From Oscillospiraceae bacterium (GTDB taxonomy: Bacteria; Bacillota; Clostridia; Oscillospirales; Ruminococcaceae), in NCBI GenBank assembly GCA_016303235.1, contig JAEDMB010000130.1:1-5194 (forward strand): a stretch of DNA of 5,194 nucleotides, read 5' to 3'. Within the stretch, counting starts at the first letter, position 1, and the number at the start of each line of letters is the position of its first letter. The notes below the pieces were generated by a model. It did not search any database. It was not told the origin of the DNA and saw only the letters and a program-made list of their open reading frames with translations. The position numbers and the translations under genes were made by a program. Shown here piece after piece: positions 1 to 5,073 of this stretch.

Positions 1-303
1 GATAAAAAGCCCACTAAGGAAGAAATACTCGAACTCTGGAGAGATTTCAAAGGCGTTCCACAGGAACTTGAACTTCCTTCAGCACCAAAGCAGTTTATAC
101 ACTACTTTGAAGATGATAACCGTCCTCAGGCTAAACTTGACAGAATGCTTGAAAACGGTATGGCAGTATCAACAGGCAGACTCCGTGAAGATAAACAGTA
201 TGACTATAAGTTTGTATGCCTTTCACATAATACATTAAGAGGAGCAGCAGGCGGAGGAGTACTTCTTGCTGAACTTCTTGCGGCAAAGGGATTTTTTGAC
301 TGA
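1..303 (+). CDS. asd: Aspartate-semialdehyde dehydrogenase, C-terminal 100 residues (5' end outside window)
   Basis: The frame is open from the first base and ends at TGA 301-303, giving the last 100 residues. The enzyme makes L-aspartate 4-semialdehyde from aspartyl phosphate with NADPH, in the cytoplasm; this is the branch point to lysine/diaminopimelate and to threonine/methionine. Visible family signatures are a GRLRED motif (about residues 60-65 of the fragment) and SHNTLRGAAGG near the C terminus, followed by an AELLAAKG helix. The SHNT.RGAAGG form is, as far as I recall, that of the archaeal/fungal-type Asd subfamily found in many Clostridia, not the E. coli type. The catalytic Cys and the NADP-binding domain are upstream of the window. 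The next gene starts 24 nt downstream and dapA follows, which supports an operon for the aspartate pathway. Confidence 0.93.
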   Translation, partial: DKKPTKEEILELWRDFKGVPQELELPSAPKQFIHYFEDDNRPQAKLDRMLENGMAVSTGRLREDKQYDYKFVCLSHNTLRGAAGGGVLLAELLAAKGFFD

Positions 304-327
304 TAATTTCAGCATAGGTGGGATAAA

Positions 328-783
328 ATGGATATAACAATAAGAAAGGCGGAAGTTTCAGATGCTCCGGTTATCTGTGATTTTATTCACAGACTTACGG
401 AATATCAGGGCTTTGCAGAGGATTGCACTCTTACAGTTGAAGAAACTGAAAGACTTATGAAAAAGGCAAACGGACTTCACGCTGTTATTGCGGAGGATAA
501 CGGAGTCCCCATAGGATTCACAAGCTATATATTTATACCTCTTGCAACTCTTTCCGGAAGAAAAATCATCTATATAGAAGATGCATTTATCATCGAGGAA
601 ATGAGAAGAAAGGGTATAGGCAAGGCTATTTTTGAATTTATAGAGGAAATCGGCAGGTCTAAGAATTGTCTCCGTCTTGAATGGAAAGACCTTTCAGGTA
701 ATGAGGAATCCGTAAAGTTCTATGAAAAGATAAATGCTGATATATCAAAAAAATGGATAACATATATGAAAAAACTTTCATAA
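328..783 (+). CDS. GNAT-family N-acetyltransferase, spermidine/diamine acetyltransferase-like
   Basis: A 151-residue protein starting at ATG 328, with AGGTGG at 316-321 placed 6 nt upstream. It has a single GNAT fold: N-terminal IRKAEVSDAP, the acetyl-CoA pyrophosphate loop RRKGIG (93-98), and a late FYEK motif (131-134). The layout follows human SSAT from memory: an aromatic pair near residue 26 (EYQGF), the YIEDAF strand with Glu84 before the acetyl-CoA loop, EW at 118-119, Tyr132 at the place of SSAT's general-acid Tyr140, and a Trp (143) near the end. Family knowledge: such enzymes acetylate polyamines, diamines or thialysine using acetyl-CoA. Substrate is not proven here; a small amine is the reasonable inference. 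It sits between asd and dapA with no visible promoter of its own. It is not DapH, which is a hexapeptide-repeat protein. Confidence 0.85.
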   Translation: MDITIRKAEVSDAPVICDFIHRLTEYQGFAEDCTLTVEETERLMKKANGLHAVIAEDNGVPIGFTSYIFIPLATLSGRKIIYIEDAFIIEEMRRKGIGKAIFEFIEEIGRSKNCLRLEWKDLSGNEESVKFYEKINADISKKWITYMKKLS

Positions 784-790
784 AAAACTG

Positions 791-832
791 GGTTTTTCCG
801 TTTGCCGTAAAAACGGAAACCGCTTTATGCGG
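791..832 (+). other. Intercistronic hairpins between the acetyltransferase gene and dapA
   Basis: The 64-nt gap holds an imperfect stem: GGTTT (791-795) plus CCGTTT (798-803) pair with AAACGG (811-816) plus AAACC (817-821), leaving a TT bulge and a 7-nt loop. An alternative fold pairs GTTT/CCGT (800-808, one bulged G) with ACGG/AAAC (813-820) around an AAAA loop. A second small hairpin, CCGC-TTTAT-GCGG (820-832), overlaps the end of the first and stops 4 nt before the dapA GGAG (837-840). No T tract follows, so this is not a normal intrinsic terminator. It could be an mRNA processing or stability element, or could modulate dapA initiation; that is inference. Confidence 0.45.
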
Positions 833-847
833 TAATGGAGAATATTT

Positions 848-1735
848 ATGAAAAACACTATTTTTACAGGAGCAGGCATAGCAATTGTCACTCCTATGAA
901 TCAGGACGGCTCTATCAATTTCGATGAGCTTGGCAGAATGATTGACTATCAGATTGAAAGCGGTACTGATGCAATCATTATATGCGGTACTACCGGTGAA
1001 GCATCAACTATGAGTGATGAGGAACACCTCGAATGTATCAGATTTGCAGTTGAAAAGACTGCAAAGAGAGTACCCGTAATTGCAGGCACAGGCAGTAACG
1101 ATACTGCATATGCGGTAAAGCTTTCAAAGGAGGCTGAAGAACTCGGTGCAGACGGACTTCTCGTTGTAACTCCTTACTATAACAAGACTACACAGAGAGG
1201 GCTTGTAGCACACTTCACAGCTATTGCGGATGCAGTAAACATTCCGATTATACTTTATAATATTCCTGGAAGAACCGGTGTAAATATCGATGTTGCAACA
1301 GTAAAGATTCTCGGACAGCATAAAAATATTGTTGCAGTCAAGGAAGCAAGCGGAAATATAGGCTATACTGCAAAGCTTATTGCAGAATGTGGAGACCTTG
1401 TTGACGTTTACAGCGGTAACGATGATATGATAGTTCCGGTAATGTCACTCGGCGGAAAGGGTGTAATTTCTGTACTTTCACATGTTATTCCTAAGGAAAC
1501 TCACATGATGGCAAAATATTGTCTTGAAAATAATTTTGCAGAGGCAACAAAGCTCCAGATTGAATATCTTGACCTGATTAACAGCCTTTTCATTGAAGTA
1601 AATCCTATACCGGTCAAGGAAGCTCTCAATCTTATGGGCAAGAATGCAGGGCCTTGCAGAATGCCTCTCTATCCTATGAGTGACGAAAACAGAGAAAAGC
1701 TCAGAGTAGTTCTCGCAAAGCATAACCTTGTATAA
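848..1735 (+). CDS. dapA: 4-hydroxy-tetrahydrodipicolinate synthase (DHDPS)
   Basis: A 295-residue TIM-barrel enzyme of normal family length. It condenses pyruvate with aspartate semialdehyde to 4-hydroxy-tetrahydrodipicolinate, the first committed step of diaminopimelate/lysine synthesis, in the cytoplasm. All expected active-site elements are present: GTTGE (47-51, Thr48/Thr49), TPYYNK with Tyr111, LYNIPGRTG (136-144, Tyr137 and Arg142), the Schiff-base lysine Lys165 in VKEASGN, and SGND plus GGKGVISV later in the barrel. The start at ATG 848 has GGAG 7 nt upstream (837-840) and gives the usual N terminus. Lysine-site residues are mixed: the E. coli His56, Asn80 and Tyr106 equivalents are His60, Asn84 and Tyr110, but E. 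coli His53 and Glu84 are Asp57 and Tyr88. This suggests weak or absent feedback inhibition. dapB follows 29 nt later. Confidence 0.97.
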   Translation: MKNTIFTGAGIAIVTPMNQDGSINFDELGRMIDYQIESGTDAIIICGTTGEASTMSDEEHLECIRFAVEKTAKRVPVIAGTGSNDTAYAVKLSKEAEELGADGLLVVTPYYNKTTQRGLVAHFTAIADAVNIPIILYNIPGRTGVNIDVATVKILGQHKNIVAVKEASGNIGYTAKLIAECGDLVDVYSGNDDMIVPVMSLGGKGVISVLSHVIPKETHMMAKYCLENNFAEATKLQIEYLDLINSLFIEVNPIPVKEALNLMGKNAGPCRMPLYPMSDENREKLRVVLAKHNLV

Positions 1736-1747
1736 TAAAATTACTCC

Positions 1748-1755
1748 GGAAAGGA
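1748..1755 (+). promoter_or_regulatory. Ribosome-binding site that fixes the dapB start
   Basis: GGAAAGGA lies 9 nt before ATG 1765. The in-frame TTG at 1756 immediately abuts this sequence, with no spacing at all, so it cannot use it. The ATG is therefore the start, three codons inside the longest open frame. Confidence 0.85.
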
Positions 1756-1764
1756 TTGTTAAAA

Positions 1765-2514
1765 ATGACAAACATTGCGATTTGCGGTGCAAACGGCAAA
1801 ATGGGAAAAACAATATACAACTGTGTTTCCGCAAGGGATAACTGCAAGGTTGTTGCCGGTATAGATTTATTTACTGAACAGTATGCGGATTTCCCGATAG
1901 TGGATTCTCCCGACAAGCTCCCTGTAAAGCCTGATGTAATAATAGACTACTCAAATCCGGCGTCACTTGACGGATTACTTAATTACTGCCTTTCAACTGG
2001 TACTCCGGTAGTTTTCGCAACAACAGGATACAGCGAAGAACAGATAAGCAAAATCAAATCAGCATCACAGCAGATTCCTGTATTCTTTACATTTAATATG
2101 TCACTCGGAATAAATCTTCTTGTACAGCTTGCAAAAAAAGCATCAGCTGTACTCGGAGACCAGTTCGATATTGAAATAGTTGAAAAGCACCACAATCAGA
2201 AAATTGATGCTCCGAGCGGTACAGCAATAATGATTGCCAATGCTATAAACGAAACCCTTGACAATAAATATCATTATGTATACGACAGACATTCACAGCG
2301 TAAAAAACGTGAAAAAACCGAAATTGGTATGCATGCAATAAGAGGCGGTACAATAGTAGGGGAGCATGACGTAATTTTTGCCGGTCACGATGAAGTTATT
2401 ACTCTTTCACATTCCGCATCTTCAAAGACAGTTTTTGCAGAGGGTTCAATCAACGCATCAATATTTCTGAAAGACCAGAAAGCCGGACTTTATGATATGT
2501 CCAGCCTTGTATAA
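1765..2514 (+). CDS. dapB: 4-hydroxy-tetrahydrodipicolinate reductase (DHDPR)
   Basis: A 249-residue protein. It reduces the DapA product to tetrahydrodipicolinate with NAD(P)H, in the cytoplasm. The N-terminal Rossmann domain has the dinucleotide loop GANGKMG (8-14) and the ATTGYS loop (85-90). The C-terminal substrate-binding domain carries the signature EKHHNQKIDAPSGTA (140-154), with the catalytic His pair 142-143, Lys146 and the DAPSGT substrate loop; AIRGG (191-195) and the GEHDV..AGHDE segment follow. Start ATG 1765 is chosen because it has the spaced ribosome-binding site. In the cofactor-discriminating segment VVAGIDLF an acidic Asp34 is present, but the Arg that follows in E. coli (Arg39) is Leu35; from family knowledge this fits NADH preference or dual use more than strict NADPH use. 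Directly downstream of dapA, so co-transcribed with the preceding pathway step. Confidence 0.96.
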   Translation: MTNIAICGANGKMGKTIYNCVSARDNCKVVAGIDLFTEQYADFPIVDSPDKLPVKPDVIIDYSNPASLDGLLNYCLSTGTPVVFATTGYSEEQISKIKSASQQIPVFFTFNMSLGINLLVQLAKKASAVLGDQFDIEIVEKHHNQKIDAPSGTAIMIANAINETLDNKYHYVYDRHSQRKKREKTEIGMHAIRGGTIVGEHDVIFAGHDEVITLSHSASSKTVFAEGSINASIFLKDQKAGLYDMSSLV

Positions 2515-2524
2515 AAAAACTTAC

Positions 2525-2557
2525 AGCGGACGGATTAATATATAATATCTGTCCGCT
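2525..2557 (+). other. Hairpin between dapB and the HAD phosphatase gene
   Basis: An 11-bp stem pairs AGCGGACGGAT (2525-2535) with ATCTGTCCGCT (2547-2557), with one G-U pair and an 11-nt AT-only loop. Only TTT follows the stem, so a strong intrinsic terminator is unlikely; partial termination or 3'-end protection of the dapAB message is possible. The loop contains TATAAT (2541-2546), but the best -35 match (CTTACA, 2520-2525) is only 15 nt away, so I do not call a promoter. The downstream gene has AAGGAAG at 2567-2573 before its ATG. Confidence 0.5.
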
Positions 2558-2581
2558 TTAAAGCATAAGGAAGATTTAATT

Positions 2582-3229
2582 ATGAATAAACTGAAAAAAC
2601 TTGCCATATTTGATTTGGACGGTACTCTTGCAGATACTCTTGAGGATTTGGCAACAGCAGTAAATTATGGTCTTATAAAACTTGGCTATCCTATACATCA
2701 TATTGATAAATATAATAATTTTGTTGGCAATGGAATAATGAAACTTTGTGAAAGAGCATTGCCGGCAGGAAAGTCCGAAAGTCTGCAGGAACTTTATGAT
2801 ATTTTCAATGCTTTCTATAAAAATCACTGTATGGACAAAACAAAGGAGTATTCCGGAATTACTGAACTTCTCCGCCAGCTTTCAAGAAACAATGTTGATA
2901 TTGCCGTAGCTACAAATAAAGACCAGATATTTGCACAGAAAATAGTATCAGAGCTTTTTCCCTACATAAAATTTTTGAAGGTTATCGGGGGCTGTAAAGA
3001 ACGCCCTAAAAAGCCATCTCCTGATATAATATATGAGATAAAAGGCGACAGGGAATATTCCGAAATATATATGATAGGCGACAGCAACGTTGATATTGAA
3101 ACCGCAAAAAATGCCGGTATTAAATCAATAGGCTGTTTATGGGGATTCAGAACCGAATCGGAACTTGAAAATGCCGGAGCTGATTATATAGTCAGCAAGC
3201 CGTCAGAAATCAAAAAAATTATTGTCTGA
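2582..3229 (+). CDS. HAD-superfamily hydrolase, phosphoglycolate phosphatase (Gph)-like
   Basis: A 215-residue cytoplasmic phosphatase with all four HAD motifs: motif I DLDGTLADT with the nucleophile Asp11 and general acid/base Asp13; motif II at ATNKD (Thr111); motif III Lys144 in RPKKPSPD; motif IV GDSNVD (166-171, Mg2+-binding Asp167 and Asp171). An alpha-helical C1-type cap fills about residues 15-90, and WGFR (187-190) is typical of the Gph/PGMB-like group. Family substrates include 2-phosphoglycolate, pyrophosphate and sugar phosphates, and sequence alone does not choose between them. ATG 2582 has AAGGAAG 8 nt upstream. It is the last + strand gene, 67 nt after dapB, and may share the dap transcript. 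No direct role in lysine synthesis is known for this family; housekeeping cleanup is as likely. Confidence 0.9.
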   Translation: MNKLKKLAIFDLDGTLADTLEDLATAVNYGLIKLGYPIHHIDKYNNFVGNGIMKLCERALPAGKSESLQELYDIFNAFYKNHCMDKTKEYSGITELLRQLSRNNVDIAVATNKDQIFAQKIVSELFPYIKFLKVIGGCKERPKKPSPDIIYEIKGDREYSEIYMIGDSNVDIETAKNAGIKSIGCLWGFRTESELENAGADYIVSKPSEIKKIIV

Positions 3230-3241
3230 TTTTTTTCAGAC
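3212..3241 (-). terminator. Candidate intrinsic terminator of the - strand 93-residue gene
   Basis: Read on the - strand, a 6-bp stem GTCTGA/TCAGAC (3241-3236 with 3229-3224) encloses six A, followed by AATAA and then seven T (the A run at 3212-3218 on +). The stem is short and AT-rich and the T tract is slightly delayed, so efficiency may be modest. It overlaps the stop codon and last codons of the + strand phosphatase gene and the stop codon of the - strand gene. Confidence 0.5.
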
Positions 3242-3522
3242 TATATAGAACTGCTCAGAAAGCTAAGTGCCGTAGTGTAAAGCTGTTCGGGAGCAGTTCT
3301 TTTTTTTATCAGACTTTCAGCAAATTTGACGGCATCTTCAAGCTTTTCGGAAAAATCGTGAATTACAGCCTTTTTACCCGTTCTGAAACTTTCAATTTCA
3401 ATTCCGTACATAGTGTCATTGCTGACAATAACTCTGTAAGCAGTGCGTGATGAGCTGTATATTTCCATATATACAGACACATTTTTTATTTTAGGGGCAG
3501 GGTGCTTTTTTAATATATACAT
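3241..3522 (-). CDS. Small conserved-type hypothetical protein, 93 residues (possibly DUF6514-like)
   Basis: A 93-residue basic, soluble-looking protein with no signal peptide or membrane segment. It reads as a beta-rich N-terminal half (about 14-50: VSVYMEIYSSS..YRVIVSN..YGIEIES) then a helix (about 60-75: EDAVKFAESLIKK), ending in a PEQLYTTALSFL helix. The YGIEI strand, the helical middle and the C-terminal P..L....FL pattern recall small Clostridia proteins of the DUF6514 type; this is from memory and tentative. Function unknown. ATG 3522 is chosen over the in-frame TTG at 3543: a Shine-Dalgarno GGAAAGGA (3534-3541) lies between them, and the predicted transcript would begin only a few nt before the TTG. 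It has its own promoter and is convergent to the dap cluster; the two stop codons are 11 nt apart. The coding end doubles as the + strand terminator. Confidence 0.7.
   Translation of the reverse strand: MYILKKHPAPKIKNVSVYMEIYSSSRTAYRVIVSNDTMYGIEIESFRTGKKAVIHDFSEKLEDAVKFAESLIKKRTAPEQLYTTALSFLSSSI
3247..3307 (+). terminator. Intrinsic terminator of the dap/HAD operon, inside the opposing gene
   Basis: A perfect 10-bp inverted repeat, AGAACTGCTC (3247-3256) with GAGCAGTTCT (3291-3300), continues inward with GAA/TTC (3258-3260 with 3286-3288) and AGCT/AGCT (3261-3264 with 3281-3284). It is followed at once by eight T (3300-3307). This is the best + strand terminator in the window, about 20-80 nt after the HAD stop codon. 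It lies entirely within the coding end of the convergent - strand gene. Confidence 0.8.
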
Positions 3523-3533
3523 AAGGGGATTTG

Positions 3534-3541
3534 TCCTTTCC
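3534..3541 (-). promoter_or_regulatory. Ribosome-binding site of the 93-residue gene
   Basis: GGAAAGGA on the - strand ends 11 nt before ATG 3522. It overlaps the first base of the alternative TTG (3543-3541), so only the ATG can use it. The spacing is slightly long. Confidence 0.65.
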
Positions 3542-3557
3542 AAAATATTCTGTATTT

Positions 3558-3566
3558 ATTCTATCA
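3558..3566 (-). promoter_or_regulatory. Extended -10 promoter of the 93-residue gene
   Basis: On the - strand TGATAGAAT is an extended -10 (TGn plus a 5/6 match to TATAAT). No good -35 is seen at 17-18 nt, as expected for extended -10 promoters. The predicted start near 3550 gives a short leader carrying the ribosome-binding site at 3541-3534. The -10 lies in the loop of a 6-bp dyad TTCTGT/ACAGAA (3548-3553, 3566-3571), a possible operator. Confidence 0.5.
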
Positions 3567-3633
3567 CAGAAATAATTCATAAGGAATAGCGGAATATGTC
3601 GGAAAGTGTAATTTTATGCAGAAAATTTGCGGT

Positions 3634-4077
3634 TTAATCTATTATTAATGAAAAATCCTCCGGAACTATTGGAGTAGTTTCCGTCTGTGGTATCTGCTGA
3701 GGATTCTGAATAATGCTGAACTGGTGAACAGTAGTATTTTTAGCTGTTGCGTTTTCAAGTATGGAACGGTAAACGGTTGTTGTAGTTTCTGTTCCGGCAA
3801 AATCTTCATCATAATATGAAACTTCTGTAAATACAGCCATATCATTATCATTATTCTGAACCGGAACTGTTGTAACAGCAGGCGGAATAAATTTGTTATA
3901 GTTTTTGTTTGCGTCATACGGTGCAGTATTGATAACAGGGGAATATGATGATTCTGATTCATATTCATATGACGGCAGGGAATCACTGTAATCAGTGCTT
4001 AAAGTGTATTTGTGGCACAAAAGTATTCCAAGTACAATTGCGAATACTGAAGCTATTGTGATTATGTAATCTCTCAT
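3634..4077 (-). CDS. Single-pass membrane-anchored or exported protein of unknown function, 147 residues
   Basis: I do not recognise a family. The 147-residue product has one N-terminal hydrophobic segment (about 4-21, YIITIASVFAIVLGILLC), then a polar, acidic, low-complexity tail rich in Ser, Thr, Tyr, Pro and Asn, with a TETTTTVY stretch at 97-103 and PQTETTPIVP near the end. Cys21 closes the hydrophobic segment, but LLC is a poor lipobox, so a signal anchor is more likely than a lipoprotein. No enzymatic motif is visible; the tail looks disordered and is probably extracytoplasmic. ATG 4077 is chosen because AGGAG (4088-4092) precedes it by 10 nt. Longer in-frame ATGs at 4110 and 4137 overlap the recombinase gene and lack ribosome-binding sites. 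It begins 13 nt after the recombinase stop, so it is probably co-translated from the same message. No clear terminator follows. Confidence 0.7.
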   Translation of the reverse strand: MRDYIITIASVFAIVLGILLCHKYTLSTDYSDSLPSYEYESESSYSPVINTAPYDANKNYNKFIPPAVTTVPVQNNDNDMAVFTEVSYYDEDFAGTETTTTVYRSILENATAKNTTVHQFSIIQNPQQIPQTETTPIVPEDFSLIID

Positions 4078-4087
4078 AATAAATCTG

Positions 4088-4092
4088 CTCCT
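4088..4092 (-). promoter_or_regulatory. Ribosome-binding site of the 147-residue gene, overlapping the recombinase stop codon
   Basis: On the - strand the recombinase stop TAG (4093-4091) runs into AGGAG (4092-4088), 10 nt before ATG 4077. A ribosome terminating on the recombinase would sit on this site, so translational coupling is likely. Confidence 0.75.
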
Positions 4093-5062
4093 ATTTTTTC
4101 TTTTTTTCATTTGCAAGGGGATTGCTTTCAATGGCATTACGCATTATTTCACTTGAAAGGTGGGTGTATATTTCAGTTGTTGCAATTGTTGAATGACCGA
4201 GAATTTCCTTTAAAGTTAGAATATCGGCATCACCATATTGATACATAAGCGTTGCAGATGTGTGGCGGAGCTTATGTGTAGTTATACCTTTTCCGCCCAG
4301 ACCTGCCATTTTTATAGTATTTTCGACTATCTGCTGAACACGTCTTTTTGATATTCGTTTTTTCTGATTACTCAGAAACAATGCATCAGTATTAGTTTCG
4401 ATATTTTTTCTTATTTCAAAATAATCATTAAGTGAGGCAATACAGGCTTTGTTAAGATATATAATTCTTTCTTTACCACCTTTGCCAAGCACTTTAAGGT
4501 GATAATCTTCAAAATCTATATCCGGAATATTAAGCCCTACAAGTTCACTTAAACGCATACCACAGTTGAGGAACAGCGTAATTATACAGTAATCACGCTT
4601 TGAATCCTTTACATCGGCAGTATCAAGAAGTTTTGTACTTTCGCTTAAAGTCAGATGCTTAGGCAAGGCTCTTTTCGGTGACGGTATATCAAGATTTGCT
4701 GTGGGATTATAAGGCAGTAATTTCATCTGATTGCACAGATAGTTAAAAAGACTTTTTACAGCCGAAATTTTACGATATCTTGCACATTCATTATTTTTGC
4801 GTTCATCAGAAAGATAAAATATAAAGTTGTATATATCTGAAACAGAAACGCTTTTTAAATCGTCAGCGGTCATAGAAGATATATCAGTTTCTTCAATATC
4901 CTGACATTCAGCACTATTTTTATTACAGTATATATATTTCAGAAACAGCCTTATATCCGTACAGTATTCGTCAATAGTTCTTTCAGATAAGCCTTTTACA
5001 ATTCTTATATGAACAAGATATTCATTGAGAAATTCAGGATTTTTATTATTGTTTGTTTTCAT
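4091..5062 (-). CDS. XerC/XerD-type tyrosine site-specific recombinase
   Basis: From ATG 5062 this is a 323-residue recombinase, somewhat longer than typical XerC/XerD (about 300). The N-terminal SAM-like core-binding domain (about 9-125) starts FLNEYLVHIR and holds an extra hydrophilic stretch at about 46-70. The catalytic domain has the full active site: Arg170 (CGMRLSEL), Lys194 (GKGGKER), His263 and Arg266 (HKLRHTSA), His290 (LGHS) and nucleophile Tyr299 (EIYTH). It cuts and rejoins DNA through a 3'-phosphotyrosine. Likely roles are chromosome-dimer resolution at dif or recombination at a local site; the complete Xer-like motifs and housekeeping neighbours favour a chromosomal Xer over a phage integrase. 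The TTG at 5092 lies in the inverted repeat and has no ribosome-binding site. ATG 5062 fits family N termini but also lacks an adjacent one. The 147-residue gene follows 13 nt later. Confidence 0.92.
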   Translation of the reverse strand: MKTNNNKNPEFLNEYLVHIRIVKGLSERTIDEYCTDIRLFLKYIYCNKNSAECQDIEETDISSMTADDLKSVSVSDIYNFIFYLSDERKNNECARYRKISAVKSLFNYLCNQMKLLPYNPTANLDIPSPKRALPKHLTLSESTKLLDTADVKDSKRDYCIITLFLNCGMRLSELVGLNIPDIDFEDYHLKVLGKGGKERIIYLNKACIASLNDYFEIRKNIETNTDALFLSNQKKRISKRRVQQIVENTIKMAGLGGKGITTHKLRHTSATLMYQYGDADILTLKEILGHSTIATTEIYTHLSSEIMRNAIESNPLANEKKKK

Positions 5063-5073
5063 TTTTTCATATG

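Noticed and set aside
1..850. Lysine riboswitch or T-box ahead of dapA
   Set aside because: The asd-acetyltransferase and acetyltransferase-dapA gaps (24 and 64 nt) are too short for either; one could exist upstream of asd outside the window.
1731..1736. TATAAT at the end of dapA as a dapB promoter
   Set aside because: It is formed by the last Val codon and the stop codon, and no -35 is seen at the right distance.
1124..2195. Several antisense frames of 65-118 residues across dapA and dapB
   Set aside because: No ribosome-binding sites, no recognisable domains, and the + strand genes are unambiguous.
2520..2546. Promoter for the phosphatase gene (CTTACA / TATAAT)
   Set aside because: The spacer is only 15 nt, the -35 matches four of six bases, and the TATAAT lies in the AT-only loop of a hairpin.
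3203..3236. Terminator made by TCAGA/TCTGA plus seven T right at the HAD stop
   Set aside because: Only a 5-bp AT-rich stem with a 17-nt loop; the hairpin at 3247-3307 is far better.
3666..3986. Overlapping 106-residue - strand frame within the membrane-protein gene
   Set aside because: It is an alternate frame of that gene with no ribosome-binding site; its His/Met/Leu/Gln-rich composition looks like frame-shifted low-complexity sequence.
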